Shown: positions 1 to 6,515, numbered from the stretch's first letter. The stretch is DNA of 19,035 nucleotides from Candidatus Zipacnadia bacterium (GCA_029821455.1 JALGTI010000015.1:1-19035), one strand, 5' to 3'. Translations and numbers: made by a program. The notes: a model not told the origin generated them from the letters alone.

Positions 1-1166
1 ACGGCATCCGAGGGCATCAGCCGCTGCAGCTCGGCCAGGAACTGGGCCGGGTGTACAGGCCCTTTGGCATTGGCAACCAAGCCGGCGATCTGCTCAGCGT
101 ATTGCGCTTGCAGTTGGGCAATCCTGGCCGCTGCTGGGCTGCTTGTAAAGTCGCGCTCTCCTGCCCCGTCACGGCAGGCCTCGATAAGCTGCCGCAACGT
201 CAGCTTCGCATCGCCCAGCAGCGCCACATCAGGAACCAGATTGCGACCAAACTGCTCAGGATCAACATTCAGGTTGATGAACTTCCGCCCAGGTGGCAAC
301 TCAGGCCACTGTTTGCCGACTGCAAACTCCTCTATCTGCGAGCCAACCCACAGCCAGCAATCTGATTGCTCCAGCAGCGTTTCGCTGACCAGCGTGCGGT
401 TGCACCCAACCCCGCCGGCCGACAGCGGATGGTCCTCCGGTATGCTGCTCTTCCCGTGGTTGGTGGTCAACACCGGCATGGCCAGCAACTCGGCCAGTTC
501 CCGCACCTCATTATAGGCGCCGGCCTGGTGTACCCCTCGACCACACACAAGCACCGGAAGCTCTGCGTCCACTAGCATTTCAGCCGCTTTCTGAACATCG
601 GCCGGGTCAGCAGCCGGACGGCTGCGCGGGACGGACACATACGGCTCCATCTCGGCCTCCATTGGCCCGATATCGAGGGGGATGTCAATGAAGACCGGGC
701 CGCAGGGCGGGGAGAGCGCCCGATTAAACGCATTGCGCATCACCCACGGGATCTTCTCAGGGCGGTCCACCCGATACCACCACTTGGTCACGCTGGTGAC
801 CTGCTCGATTTGGTGAAATTCCTGGAGGGCGCCCTTGCCGTAGGAGGCGATAGGCGCGTTGGGCGCAATGCAGACCAGGGGGATTTTGCCGTACCAGGCC
901 TCGTGCAGACCGACGAGCATGTGCGAAAAACCCGGCCCTGCGGTGCCCTGACACACGCCGGCCTCGCCGGTCACCTGGGCATAGCCCAGCGCTGCAAAGG
1001 CCCCGGCCGTCTCGTGGCGGGCCAGGATGGCCTGGACATCCGAGTCATGATAAAGCTCGTCATATAGTATGCGCACACTGTGCCCGCCCGGCAGGCCAAA
1101 GACATACTTGACGCCCTCAGCCTTCAGCGCCTCTACCAGTGCCCGCGCGGCAGTCATTCGCGCCAT
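1..1166 (-). CDS. Thiamine pyrophosphate-dependent enzyme, acetolactate synthase-like (N-terminal part, cut by window edge)
   Basis: The visible 388 residues are the N-terminal pyrimidine-binding domain and most of the central domain of a TPP enzyme of the acetolactate synthase / benzoylformate decarboxylase / oxalyl-CoA decarboxylase superfamily. An opening FGLPGG is followed by the cofactor-activating glutamate in RHETAGAFAALGYA (E52) and by GTAGPGFSHML, the equivalent of the family's TSGPG segment. A PVFIDIPLD segment ends the first domain. The C-terminal TPP/Mg-binding domain (GDG...N) lies outside the window, so substrate cannot be assigned; true acetolactate synthase is only one option. 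Three consecutive ATGs follow GGGAGGG. I chose the third (1166) because it leaves 6 nt after the ribosome-binding site; the first, at 1172, would touch it. The deacetylase gene lies 167 nt upstream on the same strand, but repeats separate them, so co-transcription is uncertain. Confidence 0.85.
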   Translation of the reverse strand, partial: MARMTAARALVEALKAEGVKYVFGLPGGHSVRILYDELYHDSDVQAILARHETAGAFAALGYAQVTGEAGVCQGTAGPGFSHMLVGLHEAWYGKIPLVCIAPNAPIASYGKGALQEFHQIEQVTSVTKWWYRVDRPEKIPWVMRNAFNRALSPPCGPVFIDIPLDIGPMEAEMEPYVSVPRSRPAADPADVQKAAEMLVDAELPVLVCGRGVHQAGAYNEVRELAELLAMPVLTTNHGKSSIPEDHPLSAGGVGCNRTLVSETLLEQSDCWLWVGSQIEEFAVGKQWPELPPGRKFINLNVDPEQFGRNLVPDVALLGDAKLTLRQLIEACRDGAGERDFTSSPAAARIAQLQAQYAEQIAGLVANAKGPVHPAQFLAELQRLMPSDA

Positions 1167-1196
1167 CATCATCCCTCCCATCAATAAACAGGTGGC

Positions 1197-1213
1197 GCAG
1201 GCGTCCCGCCTGC
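1197..1213. repeat. TCC-loop hairpin (REP-like), single
   Basis: Perfect 7-bp inverted repeat GCAGGCG / CGCCTGC around a TCC loop, in the 167-nt gap between the TPP enzyme and the deacetylase. It has the same loop as hairpins at 2835 and 11637 but a different stem. Confidence 0.6.
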
Positions 1214-1226
1214 AGTCGTTCCGTAG

Positions 1227-1286
1227 GACAGGCTTTCGCCCGCCATAGCGGGCTATGGCCCGCGAAGGCAGGCATCTTTGCCTGTC
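1227..1286. repeat. Composite nested hairpin with REP-like outer arms
   Basis: The outer arms GACAGGC (1227-1233) and GCCTGTC (1280-1286) can pair. Inside is a 15-bp hairpin (1235-1249 with 1252-1266, 2-nt loop, one 2x2 internal mismatch) whose core GCCATAGC / GCTATGGC is perfect. A second small hairpin, CAGGCA-TCTT-TGCCTG, sits at 1269-1284 and competes with the outer arms. No T-run follows, so a Rho-independent terminator is not supported. It is most likely a composite of several intergenic palindromic repeats. Confidence 0.55.
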
Positions 1287-1333
1287 GAAGTCCCCTTCCC
1301 TTGAGGGACGGAAGTGGGGGAAGGTGCTCTCCA

Positions 1334-2761
1334 CTATCTCAGTTCCGCCGGCTGCCAGCCACTGTCCAGGTAGTTCATCATCGCCTGAACGCTCATCTCA
1401 CGGGCTGCCCCATTGCCGGCGATTTCCGACAGGCAGACGGGTTGAAGATTGCGCTCCAGCAGACCTTCGATGATTAGCTTCAGTGCCCTGACAGAACTAA
1501 GGTCACCATCGTGCATCAGGATGATGGCGCCCGGCTCGATGCCAGCCAAGGCCCGGTCGGCTATCTGTCGGGGCGAGACCTTCCGCCAATCGCCAGTGTT
1601 GTGGGTCCACAGGGCTACCGTCAGGCCGGATTCGGCGATGGCTTGAAGCGAGGCCTCCGAATAGTCCCCACCCGGTGGGCGAATGAAGTACATCTGCTGG
1701 CCGGTGAGGGCGCCAACCACCGCTGAGCAAGATCGCAGCTCCGCCCGCGCCTCCTCCAGTGGCAGCTCCGACATCCGCCGATGCCAGTACGTGTGGTTGC
1801 CCAACTCGTGGCCAGCCTGCGCTATCTCCCGAACCAGGCCGGGGTATTGCTCCGCCTTATGGCCCACGACGAAGAAGGTGGCCTTGACATCGTAATGATC
1901 CAGCACCGCCAGCATCAGCGGAATAATCAGCGGATGCGGACCGTCGTCAATCGTAATGGCCACATTCCGCTGGTCCGTGCGGCCACGGCGCAGCACTCGG
2001 ACACACGATGGCTCCTCTGTCTCTGTATTGCCTTCCTGGGCGAGCCCGGCGAACCTGGCCCAGTTGTCCGCCGCGTTGGGCGCACGGTAAGCGGTCCGGG
2101 GGAACGGATTATCCAGGCACGCCAGCCGCATGGGGTCATCCGCAGCATTACTCAGAAACAACGGTGCGTACCGCACAGCCCCCAGCTTCCCCAGCAGTTG
2201 CCGCGCGGGAAGATCAGTGCTGCTGAGCCTCTCGAAGTCTGCCCTGGCCGCCGCAACTGAGAACACAGGCTGATGAATCTGGCCGTAGCTGGCCATATCA
2301 CCTGGCACTACTGACCACAGGTCCAGGTGCTCAAGTTCCGGCATCACATCGAACGCGGCGCTCAGGGCAGCGACGGCGTCGGCTTCCAGGTCGCTGACGC
2401 GGAAGCAGCCGCTGGCCGTATCACTGGCCTGCAGCTTAATCAACCCCATTCGCACGCCCACTGCCTCGGCCACCGCCACCTTCAGGATGCGCTGGCGCAA
2501 CCCGGCTTGTTTGAGCGCTTGAATGATACACGTCTCCTGCAGGGGCATATAACCCTTGTGGATGGGCGTGTCCGGCACGGCCAGGCACTGCAGCAGTTCA
2601 TCAGGCGGAGAACCGAGGTGCGCGCCCAGGTGGGAAGGCCGCGCCACCAGCCCTGGCTCGGCGGCTGCCGAAGACACCGTCAGGCAGATGACAAACAGAA
2701 CAGCCGCACCGGTCACGGGGTGGAGTAGTGATGGCTTGCTGGCTATGATTCTGGACCTCAT
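1334..2761 (-). CDS. Secreted polysaccharide deacetylase (NodB-homology domain) with a novel N-terminal region
   Basis: Predicted 475-residue exported carbohydrate esterase family 4-type enzyme, removing acetyl groups from a cell-wall or extracellular polysaccharide such as peptidoglycan or chitin-like polymers. The metal-dependent catalytic motifs are all present in order: TIDDGP with D272/D273, the metal-binding pair H323 and H327 in NHTYWH, RPPGG at 361-365, GDW at 390-392 and LMHDG with H417. Residues 1-35 form a signal peptide (hydrophobic 18-31, then SSAAAE). Residues about 40-255 do not match anything I recognise and contain several cysteines. The start at 2761 is chosen because the promoter TATAAT at 2788-2783 lies upstream of it, whereas earlier in-frame ATGs (e.g. 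2794) would precede the transcript start. A weak GGAA lies 6 nt upstream. Family assignment is firm; substrate is unknown. Confidence 0.9.
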   Translation of the reverse strand: MRSRIIASKPSLLHPVTGAAVLFVICLTVSSAAAEPGLVARPSHLGAHLGSPPDELLQCLAVPDTPIHKGYMPLQETCIIQALKQAGLRQRILKVAVAEAVGVRMGLIKLQASDTASGCFRVSDLEADAVAALSAAFDVMPELEHLDLWSVVPGDMASYGQIHQPVFSVAAARADFERLSSTDLPARQLLGKLGAVRYAPLFLSNAADDPMRLACLDNPFPRTAYRAPNAADNWARFAGLAQEGNTETEEPSCVRVLRRGRTDQRNVAITIDDGPHPLIIPLMLAVLDHYDVKATFFVVGHKAEQYPGLVREIAQAGHELGNHTYWHRRMSELPLEEARAELRSCSAVVGALTGQQMYFIRPPGGDYSEASLQAIAESGLTVALWTHNTGDWRKVSPRQIADRALAGIEPGAIILMHDGDLSSVRALKLIIEGLLERNLQPVCLSEIAGNGAAREMSVQAMMNYLDSGWQPAELR

Positions 2762-2782
2762 CGGAAGTTCCAACCGGCGCCG

Positions 2783-2811
2783 ATTATAGCCCATCAGCGG
2801 TCGCGTGTCGA
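2783..2811 (-). promoter_or_regulatory. Sigma70-type promoter for the polysaccharide deacetylase
   Basis: On the minus strand, TCGACA (2811-2806) is separated by exactly 17 nt from a consensus TATAAT (2788-2783). Transcription would start near 2776, giving a leader of about 15 nt before the ATG at 2761, which supports that start codon. Confidence 0.65.
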
Positions 2812-2834
2812 GGGAGGAAGTCGTGGGAATCTGG

Positions 2835-2875
2835 CATCGGCATCCTGCCGATGATTCACCGGCTGGAAGCCCGTG
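2835..2875. repeat. Paired REP-like hairpins (TCC loop + GGA loop)
   Basis: Two hairpins 3 nt apart: CATCGGCA-TCC-TGCCGATG (2835-2853, perfect 8-bp stem) and CACCGGCT-GGA-AGCCCGTG (2857-2875, one C.C mismatch). Read on the minus strand the order is ACGGGCT-TCC hairpin then GCA-GGA-TGC hairpin, the same arrangement as at 11637-11680 on the plus strand, so the two are copies of one element in opposite orientation. Confidence 0.65.
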
Positions 2876-2940
2876 CCACCGTACTCGCGCTCGCCTTCGG
2901 CTACAAAGCGGGGAGGTCGCCAATCAGAGGAAATGAAGAA

Positions 2941-3022
2941 TGGAGGCGGCAACCGGATTGGAACCGGTGAATAGCGGTTTTGCAGACCGAAGGAGCAAGC
3001 TTGCACGGCTGGTACTGCCGCA
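2941..3022 (-). pseudogene. Degenerate tRNA-Cys copy (pseudo-tRNA or integration-type duplicate)
   Basis: Positions 2941-2990 match 48 of 50 bases of the 3' two-thirds of the intact tRNA-Cys (5649-5698), from the anticodon stem through the encoded CCA. The two differences are damaging: the T-loop TTCGA becomes TTCCA, and the last base of the 3' anticodon strand no longer pairs (T27.C43). The D-arm region (2991-3015) is unrelated to the real gene and 6 nt longer, with a GCAAGCTTGC palindrome instead of a D-loop. At 3016-3022 a TGCGGCA matches the acceptor 5' strand GGCGGCA in 6 of 7 bases, hinting that the copy was once full length; that short match could be chance. It lies just past the stop codon of the beta-helix gene. 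Confidence 0.75.
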
Positions 3023-3034
3023 GCGATACACGAA

Positions 3035-5578
3035 TCAGTTGTCTACCCTCAGATTCTCAAATAGTATCTGTAGTGGCGGCGCCCCCTCGCGTGTGCACAA
3101 CTGGTAGCCGACCACCGTGGGCAGACAGCCCTCTACAGGGGGTTCAGGACCGGGCCGTCGGTAGTCAAGCGTTATCACGCCCACCTGGCGCCCGTCCACC
3201 TGCAGCTTGTACGTGTCCCCCAGCCGCCTTATCCCAATCCGCACGTTGCATCCCTCCGGCTCAACCGGGGTGGAGTAGAGCACGCCGTCTGCTGGCTCGG
3301 CGGCCTGCACAAAGGCGGCCTTGTCGAACTGTCGGAGCATGATGACCTTCAGTCGGGCCTGCGCTTCGCCTCTCGCACGGTGGAGTCCGATAAAGAACCC
3401 GTCGGCCTGGGCCTCAAGCCACGGGGCGTTGAGCAGAACAATCCCGGCGCTGTCCCCTTCGATAAAGGCCTCAAGTGTCTGTCGGTGTGCCCTCAGTTGC
3501 ACCCGCAGTTGTTGGCAGAAGACCTTGTTTTCGGCAATCAGCCTCGCAAAGCCACCGCCCCGCAGATTCGCTTCCATAGCCTTGCCGTCGCTGCTGAATT
3601 GCCAGCCTTCGGTCTCCGGAGTGATCAGAAGCTGCCAGCCGGGCGGGGCATCAGCCGGTAGAGGCTTTACCCCGGTGGCTGCCGAAGCCAACGATGGCGG
3701 GATCCATTCATCATCATAAGCGCCCACGTACACCCAGTCTTTGGTGCTGAGGCCGGTATCAGGCCGTATCACCGTCAACTCGAAGCCAAACACGGTCGGC
3801 TCCTTTACTTCAGGGATAGCGATTCGCAGATTAGGTGTTTCTGCACCTGAGGCGTTCACTGGTGGCCCGGAAACTTGAGACCAGCGGTAGGAGCAGGCCC
3901 TTGTGGAGCGGCCGTCCAGAAACCGGGAACGCACGCCGGTGAGCACCACCTGTGAGCCGTCCCCCACCACCAGGCTGGGGCCTGCATCGGCCAGAGGCGG
4001 AGCCTCCCGCAGAGTTGCTAGGTCTCGGCCCGTCAAATCATTGTGCTTGATGGTGTGTCTTGCCTTCATCGCTTCGGACATCTGCAGCTCGGATTCCAGG
4101 CTGCCGTAGAAGCGGTTCCAGCAGATGAGATCATGGCCAATGTTACGCTCCGCGCCGGCTGGAGCGTCTTGTACGTGTAGGGCCCATCTTTGTGTGCGGC
4201 CACTGGAATGCGCGCGCAGGTCGGCCACGGTATTACCAATAATCGTGTTGTACATATGGAGGCCGAGGCCTGGCTTGTCCAAATAGTAACTGGCAATGCC
4301 CAGTCCCCAGGCTGGCCCGGTGCCGCCGCTATTGATAATCCAATTGCCCTGAAACAGCATCCCATAGCAGGCATCAATCCGAGCGCCCTCGTACGAGTTT
4401 GCCCAGCAGTAGTTGTTGATGACCTTGGCCAGTAAAGCCCCCACAGTGGAAGCGCCCACCTCGCAGCCAATGTGCAGTCCCAGACTGTTGGATGGGCCCG
4501 AGCGGTTGCGCCTCACCACGGTGCAGGCCGCATTGTTTACCAGTATCACGGGGTCGTAGGCCCTCACGAGGATGTTGTCCGAGACAACATTACCCATCCC
4601 GTTGTCGTTGTCCTGCAGCCCGCCGGTGCCCGATATGTTGATGCCGTACCCCGCAGTGTCTCGAGCAAAGTTCCCCACCATCAGGTTGTATGCGCCTCCC
4701 CAGCTCTGAATAGCGCACATCGCACTCATCACATCATCGGAGCCTGTCTCATATCCGCAGACACGATAATCGTTGAAGGCCAGAATATTACCACGCGCAC
4801 CCGGGCCGGTCAGCCAGACACCGTGTCCAACGAGATCTTGGCAGTAATTGTGGGCAACCAGAGAGCCTCCCAGCCCGCCTGTCTGGATGCCGTTGCCCGT
4901 GTTGGCGAAGAGATTGCCCAGGTATAGATGTCCCTTGCCCCCAGGCTGCAGGGCCCACCATCCGCCTTCCTCAAAGCGATTGTATAAGACTGCCTGGCGG
5001 TCGCCACTAACATTAATGCGCAGAAAGCCACCATCCAGGAACCGACAGTTACGTACCGTCAGGCCTGGACAGGCTCCTGCCAGGGCGTGGCGTGGGGCCT
5101 TCAGGAACGTGACCCTTTCCACCAGCACGTCTGCACACTCGCGTAGCAGTATCACTGAGGAGCGATTGTACTCCACTCCAGGGGGCGGTGCGACCGCCGA
5201 ACAGTCAATCACCAGCCGGGCAAAAACATTATCCCGGGCCTTCTCCAGGATAAAGCCGTCGTAGTTGGGCATAGTCTTGAAGGCGATCCCGCTCGTCTCG
5301 GCGCTCTCACCGACCAATGCAAAACCGCTGGGCAGCGAGATCGGCCCCGTAGCCTGCAAGGCCGTATGTGCGGGTATCAGCAGGCCCGCGTCGCCAGCGT
5401 TGGTGGCGGCCGAAAGGTTTTCATTGAGACTTTGGTTAGGGTCGGCATGGTACAAAGCTGGGCTGGCGGCATGTGCCACGCGGCCAATACCTAGCCCACA
5501 GATGACTAGGAGCATCCCGAGCGCCAACGTAGGTAACCGAAGAAGCTTAACCAAGAGCTCTCGTTGTGCCATGTGCAT
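3035..5578 (-). CDS. Large secreted right-handed beta-helix protein with PKD-like and C-terminal sandwich domains
   Basis: Predicted 847-residue exported protein. A signal peptide covers about 1-37 (basic start, hydrophobic 15-31, AHA cleavage site). From about 45 to 510 the sequence has repeated short strands rich in N-x-x-x-x-N turns (e.g. NLFANTGNGI, NYCQDLVGHGV, NFARDTAGYGI, NYCWANSYEGA), typical of parallel beta-helix polysaccharide lyases, epimerases and NosD/PbH1-repeat proteins. About 515-610 resembles a PKD/Ig-like domain (ADAGP...YRWSQVSGPPV). The rest looks like a carbohydrate-binding or DUF1080/LamG-type beta-sandwich ending FENLRVDN. No catalytic site can be named. The start at 5578 is chosen because GGGGAGG lies 8 nt upstream and a signal peptide follows; the frame remains open upstream only through the tRNA-Cys gene. 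The gene is bracketed by tRNA-Cys and its damaged copy. Confidence 0.85.
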   Translation of the reverse strand: MHMAQRELLVKLLRLPTLALGMLLVICGLGIGRVAHAASPALYHADPNQSLNENLSAATNAGDAGLLIPAHTALQATGPISLPSGFALVGESAETSGIAFKTMPNYDGFILEKARDNVFARLVIDCSAVAPPPGVEYNRSSVILLRECADVLVERVTFLKAPRHALAGACPGLTVRNCRFLDGGFLRINVSGDRQAVLYNRFEEGGWWALQPGGKGHLYLGNLFANTGNGIQTGGLGGSLVAHNYCQDLVGHGVWLTGPGARGNILAFNDYRVCGYETGSDDVMSAMCAIQSWGGAYNLMVGNFARDTAGYGINISGTGGLQDNDNGMGNVVSDNILVRAYDPVILVNNAACTVVRRNRSGPSNSLGLHIGCEVGASTVGALLAKVINNYCWANSYEGARIDACYGMLFQGNWIINSGGTGPAWGLGIASYYLDKPGLGLHMYNTIIGNTVADLRAHSSGRTQRWALHVQDAPAGAERNIGHDLICWNRFYGSLESELQMSEAMKARHTIKHNDLTGRDLATLREAPPLADAGPSLVVGDGSQVVLTGVRSRFLDGRSTRACSYRWSQVSGPPVNASGAETPNLRIAIPEVKEPTVFGFELTVIRPDTGLSTKDWVYVGAYDDEWIPPSLASAATGVKPLPADAPPGWQLLITPETEGWQFSSDGKAMEANLRGGGFARLIAENKVFCQQLRVQLRAHRQTLEAFIEGDSAGIVLLNAPWLEAQADGFFIGLHRARGEAQARLKVIMLRQFDKAAFVQAAEPADGVLYSTPVEPEGCNVRIGIRRLGDTYKLQVDGRQVGVITLDYRRPGPEPPVEGCLPTVVGYQLCTREGAPPLQILFENLRVDN

Positions 5579-5648
5579 AGAGCTCGCCTCCCCAGCAAGA
5601 ACGGCAGATGACAGTGTGCGAACTAACCTGGAGCATAGAGAAAGAAGT

Positions 5649-5724
5649 TGGAGGCGGCAACCGGATTCGAACCGGTGAATATCGGTTTTGCAGACCGACG
5701 CCTTAGCCACTTGGCTATGCCGCC
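5649..5724 (-). tRNA. tRNA-Cys (GCA)
   Basis: The 76-nt sequence folds as a cloverleaf: acceptor GGCGGCA / TGCCGCC, discriminator T, encoded CCA, anticodon stem TCGGT / ACCGA around CTGCAAA (anticodon GCA), and T-arm ACCGG-TTCGAAT-CCGGT. It is last in the five-tRNA array, 70 nt before the beta-helix start codon. Its 3' 50 nt are duplicated at 2941-2990. Confidence 0.95.
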
Positions 5725-5760
5725 TCCAGAGGGGGGTAGTACAGCCAGATTGTTATGCAC

Positions 5761-5791
5761 AGGGCGAGTCAGGGTGGCCCTGACTCGCCCT
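5761..5791. repeat. Perfect 14-bp hairpin between tRNA-Gly and tRNA-Cys
   Basis: AGGGCGAGTCAGGG (5761-5774), loop TGG, CCCTGACTCGCCCT (5778-5791): a perfect stem in the 75-nt spacer between tRNA-Gly(GCC) and tRNA-Cys. No T-run follows on either strand, so it is not a standard Rho-independent terminator. It could be an RNase processing structure in the tRNA precursor or an attenuator. Confidence 0.7.
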
Positions 5792-5799
5792 GATAAGGC

Positions 5800-5875
5800 T
5801 GGAGCGGGAGACGAGATTTGAACTCGCGACCTTCTCCTTGGCAAGGAGGTGCTCTACCAACTGAGCTACTCCCGC
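5800..5875 (-). tRNA. tRNA-Gly (GCC)
   Basis: The 76-nt cloverleaf has acceptor GCGGGAG / CTCCCGC, discriminator T and encoded CCA. The anticodon loop TTGCCAA gives GCC, with stem CTCCT / AGGAG. The T-arm is CGAG-TTCAAAT-CTCG. Its acceptor and D-arm nearly match the upstream tRNA-Gly(CCC), consistent with tandem duplication. Confidence 0.95.
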
Positions 5876-5971
5876 ATTTAACGTCAGACAGCGACAGAAT
5901 ACGTCAGACAATACCAGAGACCGCCAGCCCCTCCGCGCAGTCTGCCGCCATCTGACATTGTCTGCTATAAG
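5876..5971. repeat. Palindromic tRNA spacer C (Gly-CCC to Gly-GCC)
   Basis: This 96-nt spacer has CAGACA at 5885 and 5905 on its left and TGTCTG at 5959 on its right. CAGACAAT (5905-5912) and ATTGTCTG (5957-5964) pair perfectly. The 14 nt touching the tRNA-Gly(GCC) 5' end (5876-5889) are GTCTGACGTTAAAT on the minus strand, the leader also found before Gly(CCC) and Val. The first 27 nt equal those of spacer B, as do 20 nt at 5915-5934. Confidence 0.7.
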
Positions 5972-6047
5972 TGGAGCGGGAAACGGGGGTCGAACCCGCG
6001 ACCCTCAGCTTGGGAAGCTGATGCTCTACCAACTGAGCTATTCCCGC
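5972..6047 (-). tRNA. tRNA-Gly (CCC)
   Basis: The 76-nt cloverleaf has acceptor GCGGGAA / TTCCCGC, discriminator T and encoded CCA. Anticodon stem TCAGC / GCTGA encloses TTCCCAA (anticodon CCC), and the T-arm is GCGGG-TTCGACC-CCCGT. It shares acceptor, D-arm and flanking leader with tRNA-Gly(GCC), but the anticodon and T arms differ. Confidence 0.94.
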
Positions 6048-6185
6048 ATTTAACGTCAGACAGCGACAGAATACATCAGACAGTGACAGAATACGTCAGA
6101 CGACAGCAGAGACCGCCAGCCCCTCCCCACACTCTGCTGCCATCTGTCGTTGTCTGCCTTTGGCTGCCTTTCTCTGCCGTCCCAC
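6048..6185. repeat. Palindromic tRNA spacer B (Val to Gly-CCC) with 20-bp tandem unit
   Basis: This 138-nt spacer carries a 20-bp unit twice in tandem (6053-6072 and 6073-6092, two mismatches) and then the start of a third copy; spacer C has one unit plus a partial. CAGACA occurs at 6057 and 6077 and TGTCTG at 6151. CAGCAGAG (6104-6111) and CTCTGCTG (6132-6139) form a perfect inner stem. The 14-nt leader next to tRNA-Gly(CCC) (6048-6061) is identical to that of tRNA-Gly(GCC). Confidence 0.7.
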
Positions 6186-6261
6186 TGGTGGGCGGTACAG
6201 GGTTCGAACCTGTGGCCTGTTGTGCGTGAGACAACCGCTCTCCCAACTGAGCTAACCGCCC
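6186..6261 (-). tRNA. tRNA-Val (CAC)
   Basis: The 76-nt cloverleaf has acceptor GGGCGGT / ACCGCCC, discriminator A and encoded CCA. Anticodon stem GTTGT / ACAAC encloses CTCACGC (anticodon CAC, reading GTG), and the T-arm is ACAGG-TTCGAAC-CCTGT. The acceptor and D-arm are typical of valine tRNAs. Confidence 0.93.
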
Positions 6262-6426
6262 ATTTAACATCAGACAAAGGCAGAAAACGCCAGACAACAA
6301 CAGAAGACGGCACCCCCTCTGAAACGCCCGCTGGATGTCTCCCCTACATTCCTCCTGGTTTACTATGGCGATATTCGCCTTGGACTGTCGTTGAACTGCC
6401 TTTGTCTGTCGTTGTCTGCCGTTAGA
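6262..6426. repeat. Palindromic tRNA spacer A (Leu to Val)
   Basis: This 165-nt spacer has CAGACAAAGGCAG (6271-6283) on its left and its perfect 13-bp complement CTGCCTTTGTCTG (6396-6408) on its right. Further CAGACA (6291) and TGTCTG (6413) copies extend the imperfect arms. The 14 nt touching the tRNA-Val 5' end (6262-6275) match the leaders of both tRNA-Gly genes with one change. Confidence 0.7.
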
Positions 6427-6515
6427 TGGTGCCGAGGGCGGGATTCGAACCCGCACGAACCGTAAGGGTCACTAGCCCCTCAAGCTAGCGTGTCTACCAA
6501 TTCCACCACCTCGGC
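6427..6515 (-). tRNA. tRNA-Leu (GAG)
   Basis: This 89-nt class II tRNA has acceptor GCCGAGG / CCTCGGC, discriminator A and encoded CCA. Anticodon stem CTAGC / GCTAG encloses TTGAGGG (anticodon GAG, reading CTC), and a long variable arm (GACCCTTACGGTTCGT region) is present. It is the first gene of the array, about 10 nt downstream of a strong promoter. Confidence 0.95.

Noticed and set aside
51..575. Plus-strand open frames near the left edge
   Set aside because: They overlap the clearly coding minus-strand TPP enzyme, whose motifs are unmistakable, and have no recognisable content.
2941..3022. Functional second tRNA-Cys or an unusual variant tRNA
   Set aside because: The T-loop TTCGA is changed to TTCCA, an anticodon-stem pair is lost, the first acceptor pair is lost and no recognisable D-arm remains.
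5579..5710. Upstream extension of the beta-helix protein beginning MAKASVCKTD
   Set aside because: These 44 codons run through the tRNA-Cys gene. The ATG at 5578 has a good ribosome-binding site and starts a signal peptide.
5876..6426. Possible CRISPR array, from repeated CAGACA-type units between tRNAs
   Set aside because: The units are irregular, partly inverted, lack constant-length unique spacers and alternate with tRNA genes; no cas genes are nearby.
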